64,000 nt of DNA from Nepenthes gracilis (Eukaryota; Streptophyta; Magnoliopsida; Caryophyllales; Nepenthaceae), in the NCBI GenBank assembly GCA_033239525.1, contig BSYO01000035.1:6608627-6672626 (forward strand), read 5' to 3'. Position numbers and translations under genes: made by a program. Under the pieces are notes generated by a model that saw only the letters and a list, made by a program, of their open reading frames with translations, was not told where the DNA came from and did no database searches. This document shows positions 24,232-34,870 of the stretch, in pieces (positions within the stretch are counted from its first letter, which is position 1; each line of letters opens with the position of its first letter).

Positions 24232-25900
24232 ATGGCTCCTGGTGTTGGTGCAATTCGTTTGGTTCTTACCACTACCGATATTGAGGCTTAATATATACAG
24301 TATAATATCACGAGCATGATTCTGTTTGCGGTGCCAGGGGAGTACGATAGGGCCTATTCTCCTCCGAATGGGTCCATCGCCATTTACGAGGCCCACCTAA
24401 GGAGCGGTATTCGCTTCCCCCTCTCGGGAGAGTTGCACGAAATCTTAGTGGCCCTGGCAGTTCCAATCGTGAGATTCCATGCCAATGCCATGAGGTATTT
24501 GCGCTATCTTTGCGTATTTCTTCTCCACCACAGGAGGACGTTGAATGCAATGGCCATGAAGGTAATCTTTTGGTTCTCCTAGAATGGAGACTGGATTTCA
24601 TTGTCTCCTAAGGATTTACGTATAAGCGAAGAGATCCCCAATTCGGTGAAGAATTGGAAGGATCGGTTCTTCTTTGTTAAGGTCTCCTTCGACTAGGCCC
24701 TCTTGAATGAGTGGGGCAACGTGCCGACATCCTTCACTGGCAAGGTTTTGCGCAAGGAGGTTGAGTCTGTTAAGCTGCGGATAAAGCTGATCCGAGTGAA
24801 TACTGGCTTCTTCAACAAGAAGGACCATCTTCTGTCTACTGAAGCGCTTGCACAAGCCCAATGGGAGTCTCCCTTGGATGGTACGGGAGCCACTGCTCCG
24901 CTGCCCACTTAGCTCAAAAGGAAGGCTGGGACTCTGCATATCAAGGATCCTTCTGAGAGTGTGTCTCAACAACGAACAGCATTGTTATCGGGATATTCTT
25001 CTTCCACTGCCAAGGCCTGCCAATGGTGGAGCGGATGCGGGGCCTAGGCAAACCATCTAGGGGACCAATCCTCGTCGCACCCTCAGTTGTTGGTACCACA
25101 GAGGAGGGTGTTGGAGCTGCTGCGGCCGATGAGCCCCCTACTCTTCCTGTAGGAGCATCGGGTGAGCCTGAGGTTGGGGGGCTAACTGGGCCAATTTGCG
25201 TGCTAGTTCTAGCCCAGTAGGATGCCCATCAAGGGGTCCAACAGGAGGTCCCTGCAGTCGTGTCTACTTTGCAGAAGCAAACAATGTCTGGCTCTTCTTG
25301 TGAGTTAGTCAGAGTGGGTCCTAATGAGGTTCACTCGGTGGAGGTCCCAACGAGGGGTGATATTAAGGTGGCGGTGACCATGGAGGCATCTCGTCTAGAG
25401 ACACTCACATCTGCTGCCGCAATGGGTCTGGTGGCTCCCTCGTTGGATCAGCCTTGGTTGGAGCAAGTGTCCACTCTGGCTCTTCGTCGAGGGTGCCCCT
25501 GAGCATCGTGGCTGCGGAACTACCTTGCATCTTCGTAAGTGTTTAAGGACTTTTCACTTTACTGGGAACGGCCAGGCTTAATCTCCTTTTCTTTCTCTAT
25601 TTGCAGGATGATAAGATGGTACAGATTTTGATGACATGCTTGTACCAAAGGTCATCTAGGATTCGCCAGCTAGAAGGGGAGGTCCACCACCTAATCCAAA
25701 TGAGGGTCAACCCAAGTGTGGTCAAGGAGATGCATAGCTGAGTGGATGCCGCCACCTCCGAGGCCCAGCAGTGTCGGAATCAAGTCTCCAGTCTTAAGCT
25801 TCAGCTATCTGAGGACGGGTAGGAGTTGCAAAGATCCAAGGACGCTTTGCAGGTGGTCGAGCAGCATCTCATGGACCTCCAAAGCAAGAACGTTTCTCGG
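24232..25900 (+). pseudogene. Antisense extra ORF of the Tat-like element, broken
   Basis: Starting at the ATG at 24232 (MAPGVGAIRLVLTTTD), a single frame continues to 24912. It is interrupted only by point stops (TAA after DIEA, TAG after IFWFS, TAG after VSFD). The best-conserved part reads FPLSGELHEILVALAVPIV and then AMRYLRYLCVF, which matches the ORF at 4826-5560 of the degenerate element. Weaker coding-like frames follow (25023-25220, 25260-25502) and a CTATTTGCAG-like splice acceptor precedes 25607, so the product may have been spliced. It resembles the 'putative gypsy-type transposon' (Transposase_28-like) proteins. Its role is unknown. It lies antisense to gag-pol, 3' of integrase. 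Confidence 0.55.
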
Positions 25901-26261
25901 TGAGCCCCCATCCTTGGGGTAGTGTTCTTCTTTTATATATATAGTACTGGCACACCTGTGTAGTCCAACTTTGCAATGAATCAAAGAAAATTTTTCCAAT
26001 TATTGTCATAGTATTTATATTTTTGTGCGGTTTTATTTTTTTTTATGTACCATAATTTTCCGGCTAAGCGTCATCGCTATCGTGGCTAGGCTTTGGCAAA
26101 GTTAGGGTCATCGTCTGCATGTAATCACTTGAGATCGTCTCTCTATGGGATGTCATTCTTACACGTCGGATCCTAACTCGCCAACCATTGTCGACTGACG
26201 ATAGTCGTCCCTACTAGAAGAGTCGCCGCATGCATGCTAAAAAGCTCCTCAAGGTTTTGGT

Positions 26262-26470
26262 ATTCAACCGTGCATGGGCCACTTGATACTGGACCAAGGT
26301 TCATATTCAACTGCATATGGGTCCCTCAGTGCTAGACTGAGGTTCAAATTCGACCGTGTGTGGGCCACTCAGTGTGGGGTCGAGGTTCAAATTCAATTGT
26401 GTGTAGGCCGCTCGGTGTGGGACCAAAGTTCAAGTTCGATCGTGTGTGGGTCGCTTGATGCAAGCCCGAG
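26262..26470. repeat. Minisatellite, about 46-bp unit, four copies
   Basis: Units contain GGTTCAAATTCGACCGTGTG followed by GGCCACTCAGTGTGGGACC. They lie between the antisense ORF and the integrase end of the Tat-like element. Confidence 0.8.
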
Positions 26471-26499
26471 GTTTAGTAACGGATGAACGAGAATTCACC

Positions 26500-27671
26500 C
26501 AACTTAGGGGCAGTCTAAGTCACTTGAACTTATACAATGCCACACAAGAATTCGTATGAACATGCAAACAATTAATAACACTTAACAATAAGTGAACAAG
26601 TAAACAAATCATTTCATTAAATATGATGCAGTTTTACAGGCACCCTTGATAATGTATGCTGGACTCACCTAGGTTCAGTATGATATTATTTGTAATATTT
26701 CTCAAGGTGGACGGAATTCCACATCCTTGGGACCAATTTATCATTCTTGGCGTAAAGCTTGTATACACTGTTTTGTAGGGTAGTGAGATGAGGAATGGGC
26801 CTTCCCAGTTCGGAAAGAGTTTATTCCTATTAGTACTATTACCTATGGCATCTATACTCCATAAAATCAGGTCTCCCACCTTGAATTGGTGAGCCTTCAC
26901 CCTTTTGTTATAGTGCCGCAGTTAGTAGGCAGTTGCGCACATCTAGGCCACGTCTCGTGCTTCTTTGAGCAGATCAAGATCCTCTCTGAATAGTCGGGAG
27001 TTGTTGAGTGGATCAAAACCCTTGAACCAAAGGCTGGGCAGTTTGATTTTGATTCGGATGCCGCCTCAAATCCGTAGCACAGACTAAAAGATGTCTCACG
27101 CATCAACTCCTTTGGTATCGTCCGGTATGATCACAACACAAAATGTAGCTTGTCCGCACAGGAGCCCCCAACGTCTTCCAGTTTAGTCTTCAGTCTGTGC
27201 AGATGTTTAATTGATAATCTCTACCTGCCTATTTGCTTGTGGATAAGCGACTGAGATGTGGACCAACCAGATGCCCAAACTTGTACAATATTTGGTGAAA
27301 CACTTGCTGGTGAATTGGGTTTTGCTGTCGGTCACAATGATCTCAAAAATTTTAAATCTGCAAATGATATTCTATCAAATGAACACCGTGACATTTTGCT
27401 CGATAATTTGAGCCAATGAGAAGGTTTCGACCCACTTTGTGAAGTAGTCGATATCCACTGTGATGAACTTCTTTTACCCGGACACGATGGGGAATGGGCC
27501 AAGTATGTCGAGTCCCTATTGGGTGAATGGCCAAGGGGCCTGAATGGTCCTTAGCTCTGTGGATGGTTAATGGGGCAGGTTGTCGTGGATCTGGTAGTTC
27601 TCATACTTGTTTACGAAATCCATGACATCTTTCTTTATTATTGGCCACTAGTAACCTTAGCGTATTATCTT
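26500..27671 (-). pseudogene. Gypsy integrase, C-terminal part and catalytic core, broken
   Basis: The minus strand encodes a GYYWP-like segment with stops (near 27660), PIIKKDVMDF, GLDILGPFP, then VDIDYFTKWVE, IVTDSKTQFTS and a QANGQVE-like ANRQVE block. These carry the three acidic positions of the DDE core. The C-terminal end reads MRETSFSLCYGFEA (27060-27106) and FKVGDLILWSIDA to NWEGPFLIS (26770-26890). Many in-frame stops and frame changes make it inactive. The zinc-finger part lies at 29536-29650 on the other side of the nested solo LTR. Confidence 0.8.
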
Positions 27672-27676
27672 GAAGG

Positions 27677-29530
27677 TGTGATAGAACAGGTTATTTTTCT
27701 CAAATAATCTCCGTCATTAAACAGATCACTAAAGCCCATAAAAATAATATTAATATCTGTAGAAAATCAGGTAGAGTTTCTTCTAAAAATAGGTAAAAAA
27801 TCATACAAACAACCTATATAAATAACCCTGTAATACATATAAACCTCCAAATCTCAAAAATTCAATCCCTAACACAATTAGAATTCATCCACAGAATTAA
27901 CAAATACCATATATACATCAATGGCTCCAATTTAACATTCCTATTTACCATTTCGAGTTCGAACGAGAGATGTAGTCTAGAACCTGTACAAATCCAAAAA
28001 TCAGATAGCGAAAGTAGAACTATTTCCATAAGATGAACCTGCAGAAGTATAAATGTTGTTTCAACAAAATACATAACATACTAAGACCATAGATATACAA
28101 TTTTTATCCATAAGCTAGTCATTTACATTCAAGCTATTAGAACCCTCAAAATCTTCAATAGGTCTTGAGGCTCCTGAAAATCTTCTTTGTTAAACTTTGT
28201 CTATTCTTGATCATCCGTTACTAACTTTACTGTCTCATCTGGAAGAAAAAAATAGCAAGAGTGAGTCAAAACCCAGTACGGTACCATAAAATATGCGAAT
28301 ATAGAATCTTTCATGCAAAACATGAGTGCAATAAAGCAAAAGTCATGAGATTTGCCGAAGAACATAAATGCATATGGAACCATGAGAAAAGCATAAATCG
28401 ATATAAATATGTATTGGAAATTACAAATCAGTATCAGACTTTGTCTATTCTTTGAAATTCAACTTTACTATCTGAAAGACCCAAACTAATAGACCTTACT
28501 AGTCGAGGGAGCAAATAATTAAGGATAGATTGTATTTCATACACAATCAAATGTCAAAAACATCACAGTAGTATCCCTTCTAGTGGGATCAGATACAATA
28601 AATACCTCCCGAAGGCAAGTCAGACTCAGAATTCTATCATCCAGATTTTAACGTCCCGAGGAAGAGTAGACCATGTATCAGTCCATTGATAGAGTTATCT
28701 TCAATTACCACCATAACGTTCTAAGGCATGTCGGATAACCTTATTTGACTGTACGACAGTCCTAAGTCCGATTTCTTATTGATTTAACAGAATTGAAAAT
28801 AATCTTATCATTATCTCTTAACTTTTAGCTCATTATACCTCAAGGGTCAGTCAAACTCATACAGGTAAACCTTCAAATAGTTTCAGAACTTTCTTAATAA
28901 TTTAGTAGTATAGTTCCATATAATATTTTCAGATAAAAATGATCTCATAAGTATTAACATTTTATAGAATCACATTCACATCTCAAGATTCAAGAAACTT
29001 AAACACCAAATCCCTAATTTTCATTCTAGGTTTCATGCAAAGCTTCCGGACATAAATCAAATACCGAACACATGCTTAATTATGAAATCAAAGCCATAAA
29101 TCTTGATACATATGAGTAAATATGAAATCTATCCATAAAATTTTGAGAGATATGCACTATTAATATCAAACCATGGAGGAAAGGGGTTTTAGAGTATATA
29201 TATCAAAATGGAGATATTAAAAAGCGATAAAAACGAAAAACAACAAATCGAGCTCCAAGGCATACCGAAGGGTCTCGCTCAAAGCCCTTCGGGCGAGCCA
29301 TTCTACTAAATGCGCCCGGGTGGTGCCTCGAGTACAGCTCAGGCACACCTATTCTGTTAAACACGCCGGATTTGCGCCTCAGGCGCTACTCAAGCGCTAA
29401 GACTGTTGGTGCCTATTTTTGCTTCCAAACTAAATTTTCTAATTATTTTTTCTTAATTCATTTATTCTAAACTTAATTATATTAACTTAATGATTAGAAA
29501 TGATTATGTTTTGGAATCTGAGTCGTTACA
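27677..29530 (-). mobile_element. Solo LTR nested in integrase, with GAAGG duplication
   Basis: On the minus strand the block starts TGTAACGACTCAG and ends GTTCTATCACA, so it has TG...CA ends. GAAGG is found on both sides (27672-27676 and 29531-29535). The host integrase frame reads up to one side (GGKNFTF) and resumes on the other (TFKIIR then a GYYWP-like block), so the insertion point is exact. It holds no coding domain. A GC-rich patch lies at 29260-29405. It is Tekay/Del-like by general appearance. Confidence 0.88.
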
Positions 29531-29535
29531 GAAGG

Positions 29536-29650
29536 TAAAGTTCTTACCCCCGATATGTGATCCACATACACCGAGATATATCTCACTTAACGTGTAGTCA
29601 ACTTCCTCTGGTGTGAGACGTCATAGGTATGGGGTGGAGTATCCTCGGTG
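29536..29650 (-). pseudogene. Gypsy integrase zinc-finger segment
   Basis: The minus strand reads YHRGYSTPYL, a stop, RLTPEEVDYTLSEIYLGVCG and then SHIGGKNFT. This fits the H-x-G-x-C-G-x-H integrase N-terminal region of Tat/Gypsy polyproteins, with the usual leading H of the motif absent. It is cut off from the core by the nested solo LTR. Confidence 0.7.
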
Positions 29651-29890
29651 GTACAACCTCCCGTCTATAATGGAGTACTAGCCTACTATCTTTTTTACGC
29701 ATTTAGCGCCGTTTGGATTCTTCGACAAGCTACCATCCGTGATATATCTCTAGTAGGGTGACATCCAGTTTTTACTGTCGGAGACTTGTAGCACTTGTTG
29801 CTCAGATTCTTCTATATTTGAAAAGGTCAGGACCTCTCGCATGTCTCTCGAGTACTATCCTGAGCTTTCGGCCGTGGCGGTCCTCCCCAG

Positions 29891-30290
29891 CTAGTCGGCT
29901 TTCCAATTGTCTGCTCTCGGGATGTATACTATCTTGACATTGTCAAACTTCCAGGCCATGCTCCTTACTCTCACGGGGTATTTTGAGAGCAAAAGGCTCG
30001 ACACCTCAAAGTTTTCATGGACTTGGTTGACGTTTAGGTCTGAGTCGCTATAGATGGTCATGTGCCTTGCCAAGCATTCCTTTTCCAGTCGCAACCCGGT
30101 GGGTAGGGTCTCGTATTCAATAACGTTGTTGGTAGTTAGGAATCCAAGTTTCAACAAGTACCTCATCTCCAACCCATCGGGGGTCCTCAGGACACCCCGG
30201 CACCACTGCCGGTATGCGTCGAGGATCCGTCTACGTGGAGGGTCCAGTTTAGCACCTCTGGCCGGTGGTTAGCTTTGCTTGGACCATTAG
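29891..30290 (-). pseudogene. Gypsy RNase H domain, partial
   Basis: The longest open part (29891-30172) reads EMRYLLKLGFLTTNNVIEYE, then TGLRLEKE, TIYSDSDLNVNQV and PRADNWKAD. This is the typical end of the RNase H domain of Tat-type Gypsy elements, with the E and D active-site positions still visible (NNVIEYE, YSDSD). It is flanked by stops. Confidence 0.75.
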
Positions 30291-30849
30291 TGTTTGGAAT
30301 CGGGGTCGTGGTCTCGACAACGAAGTTCGCCAGGGTCTATCCTTTCACGGCCATTCTTTAGCTTAAATTCTACATCAAACTCTCCCAATTGGATGGCCCA
30401 TTGACTAGCCACCCTAACCTGTTGCGCTTCTACAAAATTCCCTTCAAGAGTTGATCAATTAGGACAGCTATTTTATGTCCTTGAAAGTAGGGCTATAGTT
30501 TCTTGACCAAATAAACAAGCACCGGTATGATCTTTTCTGCATGTGTGTAGCAGGTCTTAGTGCCTGTCAAAGTCTTATTGAATTAATATACCAACCATTG
30601 TACGTTAGAGTACTGTCAGATGAGACTGAGCTTAGCGCCACCTCTAAAACTGCAAAATAAAGGTACAACTCCTCGTTTTCTTTTAGCAACGTTAGGAGAG
30701 GGCGGCTGCTAAGATATTCCTTTAACTCTTCAAAAGTGGCCTAGCAGTCGACCATCCATTGAAAGTCATTTACCTTTGTCCCTCTCAAGGTCTTGAAGAA
30801 GAGGGTATTTGTCCCCAAATTTTGCCAGAAGTGGAAGAAGCACTGCAAG

Positions 30850-31560
30850 TCACACGGTCAACCTTTGAACACCCTTCAAGGTTCGAGGTGGGCTCATATC
30901 CATGATCACCTTTATCTTTTTAGGGTTTACCTTAATCCCTACCGAGAGACGTTGAAACCTAGAAATTTTTTAGAGGATACTCCAAAAATGTATTTAGTTG
31001 GGTTCAACTTCATCTAGTGTGCTCGAAGCACCTCGAAGGCCTCGCTGAGGTTACGGATATGGTCATCGGTGGTTTTTTTTAACGAGTATGTCATTTACAT
31101 ACATCTCCATATTTCGGTCAATCTAAACCTCAAACATTTTATTCACAATACGCTAATACATAGTGCCCGCCTTCTTCAGTCCAAAGGATATAACATTGTA
31201 ACAGTATGTCCATTGGTCCGTCATGATGTTTCTTATCCTCGAGACTCATCTAGATTTGGTTATAACCTGAATATGCATCCATGAAGTTAAGCAGCTTGTA
31301 CCCTGAGGTGGTCTCTACCAATATGCCAATCCTAGGTAGCGGGAAATTGTCATTCGAGCATGCTTTATTTACGTCAATGAAGTCGACGCACATCCATCAC
31401 CTTTTATCGTTCTTCTTAACAAGAACCACATTGGAGATCCAGTTTGGGTACTAGACTTCCCTGATGAAGCCGGCATCAAGTAATTTTTTTACCTCCTCCC
31501 GAATAGCAATGAGCTTTTCAATGGAGTGGTTTCTCCACTTTTGCCTGACGAACTTATAAC
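30850..31560 (-). pseudogene. Gypsy reverse transcriptase, broken
   Basis: Visible blocks on the minus strand are a VVLVKKN segment, CVDFIDVNKAC, LLNFMDAYSGYNQI, DQWTYCYNVISFGLKKAGTM and the active-site region MEMYVNDILVK. The usual YVDD box reads YVND (AAT at the first D), a change expected to abolish activity. Stops and frameshifts are frequent. Confidence 0.78.
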
Positions 31561-32070
31561 CTAGATCAAGGTCCAACCTATGGACCATTACCCCGGTTAG
31601 AATCCCTAACATATCTGTGGGGATGCTTGCAAAGATATCAGAATTTTGTCAGAGGAAGGAAATTAGCTGGTCACACAGGGGTCCGACAAGTAAGCCCCCT
31701 ATTTACACACATCTCTCTGGATCACCAGGGTCCAGAGGGATGCAGTCCATTGTCTCACCGGCCTAGGCCTACTATAGAGTCACTTCATCTCTATGATCGA
31801 AGTCCTCTATCTGCTGGTCCAAAATGGTCTGGGTGACCTAGGACATTTAGCACGTCTGGCTTGTTGCTAGGTCGCCTAGAACTTCTTTAATGCTGCAAGT
31901 CGTAGGGAACTTCATCTTTTAAGTGCGTGATGAATGTTACGACCCCAAACACGGCATGGCCAGCCTAAGATAGCGTTGTAAACCTAAGGCAAGTCAACCA
32001 CCAGGAACGTCAATACACAGGATGCCATCTTGGGGTGTGTTCCCAAGGTGACTTCCAGCAAGATTGTTCC

Positions 32071-32292
32071 TTAGACGAGTACCGGTTCGTTGTCCAGTCT
32101 GTAAAGGAGCCCTTTAGCCGATTTCAATTGACTCTTTTTTAGCCTCAACTTAAAATAGGCATCCAGGTAAAGCAAATCATACAAACTTTCATTATCAATA
32201 AAGATCTGTTTCAACTGGTAATCAACCGTATCTTCTAAAATGAGCACGGATACAACCAAAGGGTCAGAGTGGGAAATCATTATATGTGACAT
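32071..32292 (-). pseudogene. Gypsy aspartic protease, partial
   Basis: The segment reads HSDPLVVSVLI, then IFIDNESLYDLLYLDAY. This matches the protease region of Tat polyproteins (DPLVV..., (V/I)DNGSS.DIL). The active-site triad D-N-G is changed to D-N-E, consistent with a G-to-A change. It lies between the gag and RT remnants. Confidence 0.65.
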
Positions 32293-32704
32293 ACCTTCTT
32301 TGCTAAAACTAATGATATCATTCCTAACTTCTACCCTCAGTTTCTTTGAGGTGGTCCGAGGGGTGGTCGAGTCGGGTTGCCACTATATTGACCACTCCGA
32401 CTGTGACTCAATCCTCGGCTGCTGCTACTCCATCCTTCTTTACCTGCTCCGCCGGGCGCTTGCTTCAGGTTTCACGGGAATTTGGTGAGGTGTCTTCTTC
32501 GAATGAGCTTCTCAATCTCTTTATGCAAGGTCCAGCAGACCTCTATACTGTGACTCGGATATCGATGGTAGTGACAATATTTCATCTAATCTCCTACTTC
32601 TGGGTTCTTGATCAACTTCGGCCACTTCAGGATTTTTCTTCCTGGATCTACATGAGAATGTTGGTTTGGGAATCATTTAGAGGAGTTAGGTCGGAGGGCC
32701 TGAA

Positions 32705-33100
32705 CTACTTTCGGGCTCTCAACTCCACCTTAAGCTGCTTCCTCGGATTCTCGGAGTTGAAACGGTCTCCATTTTTCTTTCTTCCATTCGGCGGCCCCTG
32801 GTGGAGGTAGTCCTTGTGCTCTGGATGCTTAGCCTTATTGGTCTCTTCAACCACCATGTAAGCACAAGTGACGGATTCGGCCTCGCGAAAAGTCAGGAGA
32901 ATCCTGTGAACCAAATGTTTGAAAAACTCGTCCAAGTCCAAAGTCAACATGAAGGTGCCATATTTTTTCCTTGAACAGTGATCGCCTTAGATCTGCAAAG
33001 CGTCTGCTAATGTTTCCGTTGAATACGTGTTGCCATATTTTTTCCACTTGCTCCTTCACTTGATGGGAGATTGCAGCCCTTTTCACATTAAAGTAGGCGC
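32705..33100 (-). pseudogene. Gypsy gag remnant
   Basis: Two overlapping minus-strand frames give ISRRFADLRRSLFKEK, then FMLTLDLDEFFKHLVHRILL, then SVTCAYMVVEETNKAKH and a basic tail. This fits the C-terminal part of a Gypsy gag, where a block like LADLLSRAEKYINAEE is usual. A frameshift lies near 32950. Assignment is by position and weak similarity. Confidence 0.45.
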
Positions 33101-33623
33101 TTCACTCTAAGTGGTTCGATGAGCGGTGCGAGGCTGGTCAGCTGCTGCCTCTCGTCGGCTGAACGTTAATGAGGCTCCCTCTCGGGTCGGGGCCTCTGCT
33201 CGTCACATGAATAACGTGAATTTTGCCGCTCCAAGCTCTCATCCAGTATCCTGCAACCACACCGGCCCTCCAAACATGATCGGGCCCCATTGCTTGAGTC
33301 ACTCGAGCTCCAAAATCATCCGAGCGTCCTACATTCCAAGCTTAGCACTTCTTTTTTTGGCTTTTTTGTTTTGACGCTGAAGTGCAGGTGGTGAATGGAA
33401 CCCCTAGCCTATACTGACGCTCGCAAAGGGTCTAAAGCATTTGGGATATGTTATCCACACGATTGGCAAGCACCTGCATGAAGGTGTCAGTCGCTCCTCC
33501 GCATGGATACATAAAGAGGGGTCGTCACTATGGGGGCGATGTCCTTGGCCGGAGCGCTGGTATGGGATCTAATATTGACCATGTTTGTTTTGGTGTAGAT
33601 GGTGATTGGACTTTTTGTTCGCT

Positions 33624-33643
33624 TTTCCACAGATAACGCCAAT
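33624..33643 (-). other. Primer-binding site of the Tat-like element
   Basis: On the minus strand it reads ATTGGCGTTATCTGTGGAAA, beside the right LTR. This is the well-known TTGGCG..TCTGTGGGAA-type primer site of Tat elements and fixes the minus orientation. Confidence 0.7.
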
Positions 33644-33647
33644 AATT

Positions 33648-34377
33648 TGTCCTAAACCCGAGTTGTTGACAATTTAGGAAACCTCCTGGTCTTCCTTAGT
33701 TGGGTCAAATTTAGGTAAGTCCAGTCTCCGCCTCTAACAATTTAGGTCCTACGCAACACAACAAATGAATAAGATGTTAAAAAATTTACAAAACTCACTC
33801 TTCGACTTATCTTCTAATATTCAAGTCGGTAATATTTAAGCAGAAAGCTATTTTTTGTAAGTTCTGGAATATGAGTTTTTAAGCATAAGTCTGAGTGTGA
33901 GCGTATGAACGTGAGGCTACCCTTTGGGGTCTATCCCGAATATATTTATAACCTTTGAATCAGCTCAATCCCGCTTATGTGTAAAGGTTGGCCGCCAACT
34001 GGTTGCACAGATTTGACAGATTAGCACAGGGATCATGGCTGCCAATTAGGACAACCGTGATTAGTCAAAAGGATCCCTTCCTTCTTCAAGATGCTGGACA
34101 CGATGGATATGGGAGTTACTATTAAAAAACATCCACCGAGTTAGAGTTACTATTTTAGGATAGATCACGATCAGGGACAATAATAATTTCAGCATGCAGA
34201 AAGAAAACCATAGACCGTCCTGCTTGGCCAAGGTTGATATGGGCCATCGGAGCCGGTTGGGATACTGTTTGGGTTAACAAAAATGCCGACCGACTTCTGG
34301 GCCAGACTCCTCAGGATCCACTGTTAGTGTGTGGGCTTTCATAATTGGCTGACCCGTTTCTGCCGTCTCCATCATCA
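33648..34377 (-). repeat. Right LTR (5' LTR) of the Tat-like element, truncated
   Basis: It starts TGTCCTAAAC next to the primer-binding site. The part from about 33850 matches 22130-22693. Similarity stops at about 34377, roughly 65 bp before the inferred end seen in the left LTR. Confidence 0.6.
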
Positions 34378-34813
34378 CACGATATAAGAATATAATGTAT
34401 CAAAGTGTACTTTTTTTCATTTCAAAATCATGTTAATTACAAGATGCTGATTACTTCTCGATTCAAATAAGCAATATAGTGTATGAGGCCACCGCCATAC
34501 ATGAGGTCAAAGAAATAGTTGGATCACTATATACATCTAGCACATGTACTAGCATCATTTAAACCACTTTCGTGATTCAAATATGTGACAATCAGATCAT
34601 GTGGCAACTCTATCATTATATTAAGACTTTCCACCAATTCACTTCAATTAACTTAAATTAATCAACACATTATTACTAGACAAATAAACATGAAGACATC
34701 AAATGCTCCTCAATTTTTATTTTTTTTTTAAAAAAAGGGAGAGATCAAAATCATTTGAAATAGCAGTAGAGGAGTTGGACTGATCAAGGCCTCTAAGCAT
34801 CTTCAAACCACAA
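34378..34813 (-). other. Downstream/3' UTR region of the OWL1-like gene
   Basis: Sequence between the gene's stop codon and the Gypsy LTR. AATAAA is present on the minus strand at 34716-34721, 93 nt past the stop. No other feature was recognised. Confidence 0.5.
34716..34721 (-). terminator. Candidate polyadenylation signal AATAAA
   Basis: AATAAA on the minus strand lies 93 nt downstream of the TAG stop at 34814-34816. Plant poly(A) signals are loose, so this is only the best match. Confidence 0.4.
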
Positions 34814-34870
34814 CTAAACTCGGTGGGTCTCTTGAGGTAACAGCAGCTCATCATAGTCGTCGATCACCAC
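34814..34870 (-). CDS. OWL1: OWL1-like exon 13 with stop
   Basis: Acceptor CGGATAG after an 82-bp intron. 18 codons, [18 protein letters not shown], then TAG. Confidence 0.93.
   Translation of the reverse strand: MVIDDYDELLLPQETHRV

Larger units (their letters stand above)
22085..34377 (-). mobile_element. Tat-lineage Ty3/Gypsy element, decayed, with nested solo LTR
   Basis: Similar LTR sequences lie at about 22085-22757 and 33648-34377 in the same orientation. Between them, read from right to left on the minus strand, are a primer-binding site (33624-33643), gag remnant, aspartic protease, reverse transcriptase, RNase H and integrase (gypsy order PR-RT-RH-INT), and then an extra ORF on the opposite strand. 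That layout is characteristic of Tat-type Gypsy elements. The element is dead: many in-frame stops, a changed RT active-site box, and an integrase split by a 1.85-kb solo LTR. The left LTR is not detectable at its outer end, and the right LTR lacks about its last 65 bp, so no target-site duplication can be read. Confidence 0.8.

Noticed and set aside
28200..28460. Open frames on both strands near 28200-28455
   Set aside because: They lie inside the solo LTR at 27677-29530, which has no coding domain.
32346..32810. A 154-codon open frame on the plus strand
   Set aside because: It is antisense to the gag/protease part of the Gypsy element and shows no family features.
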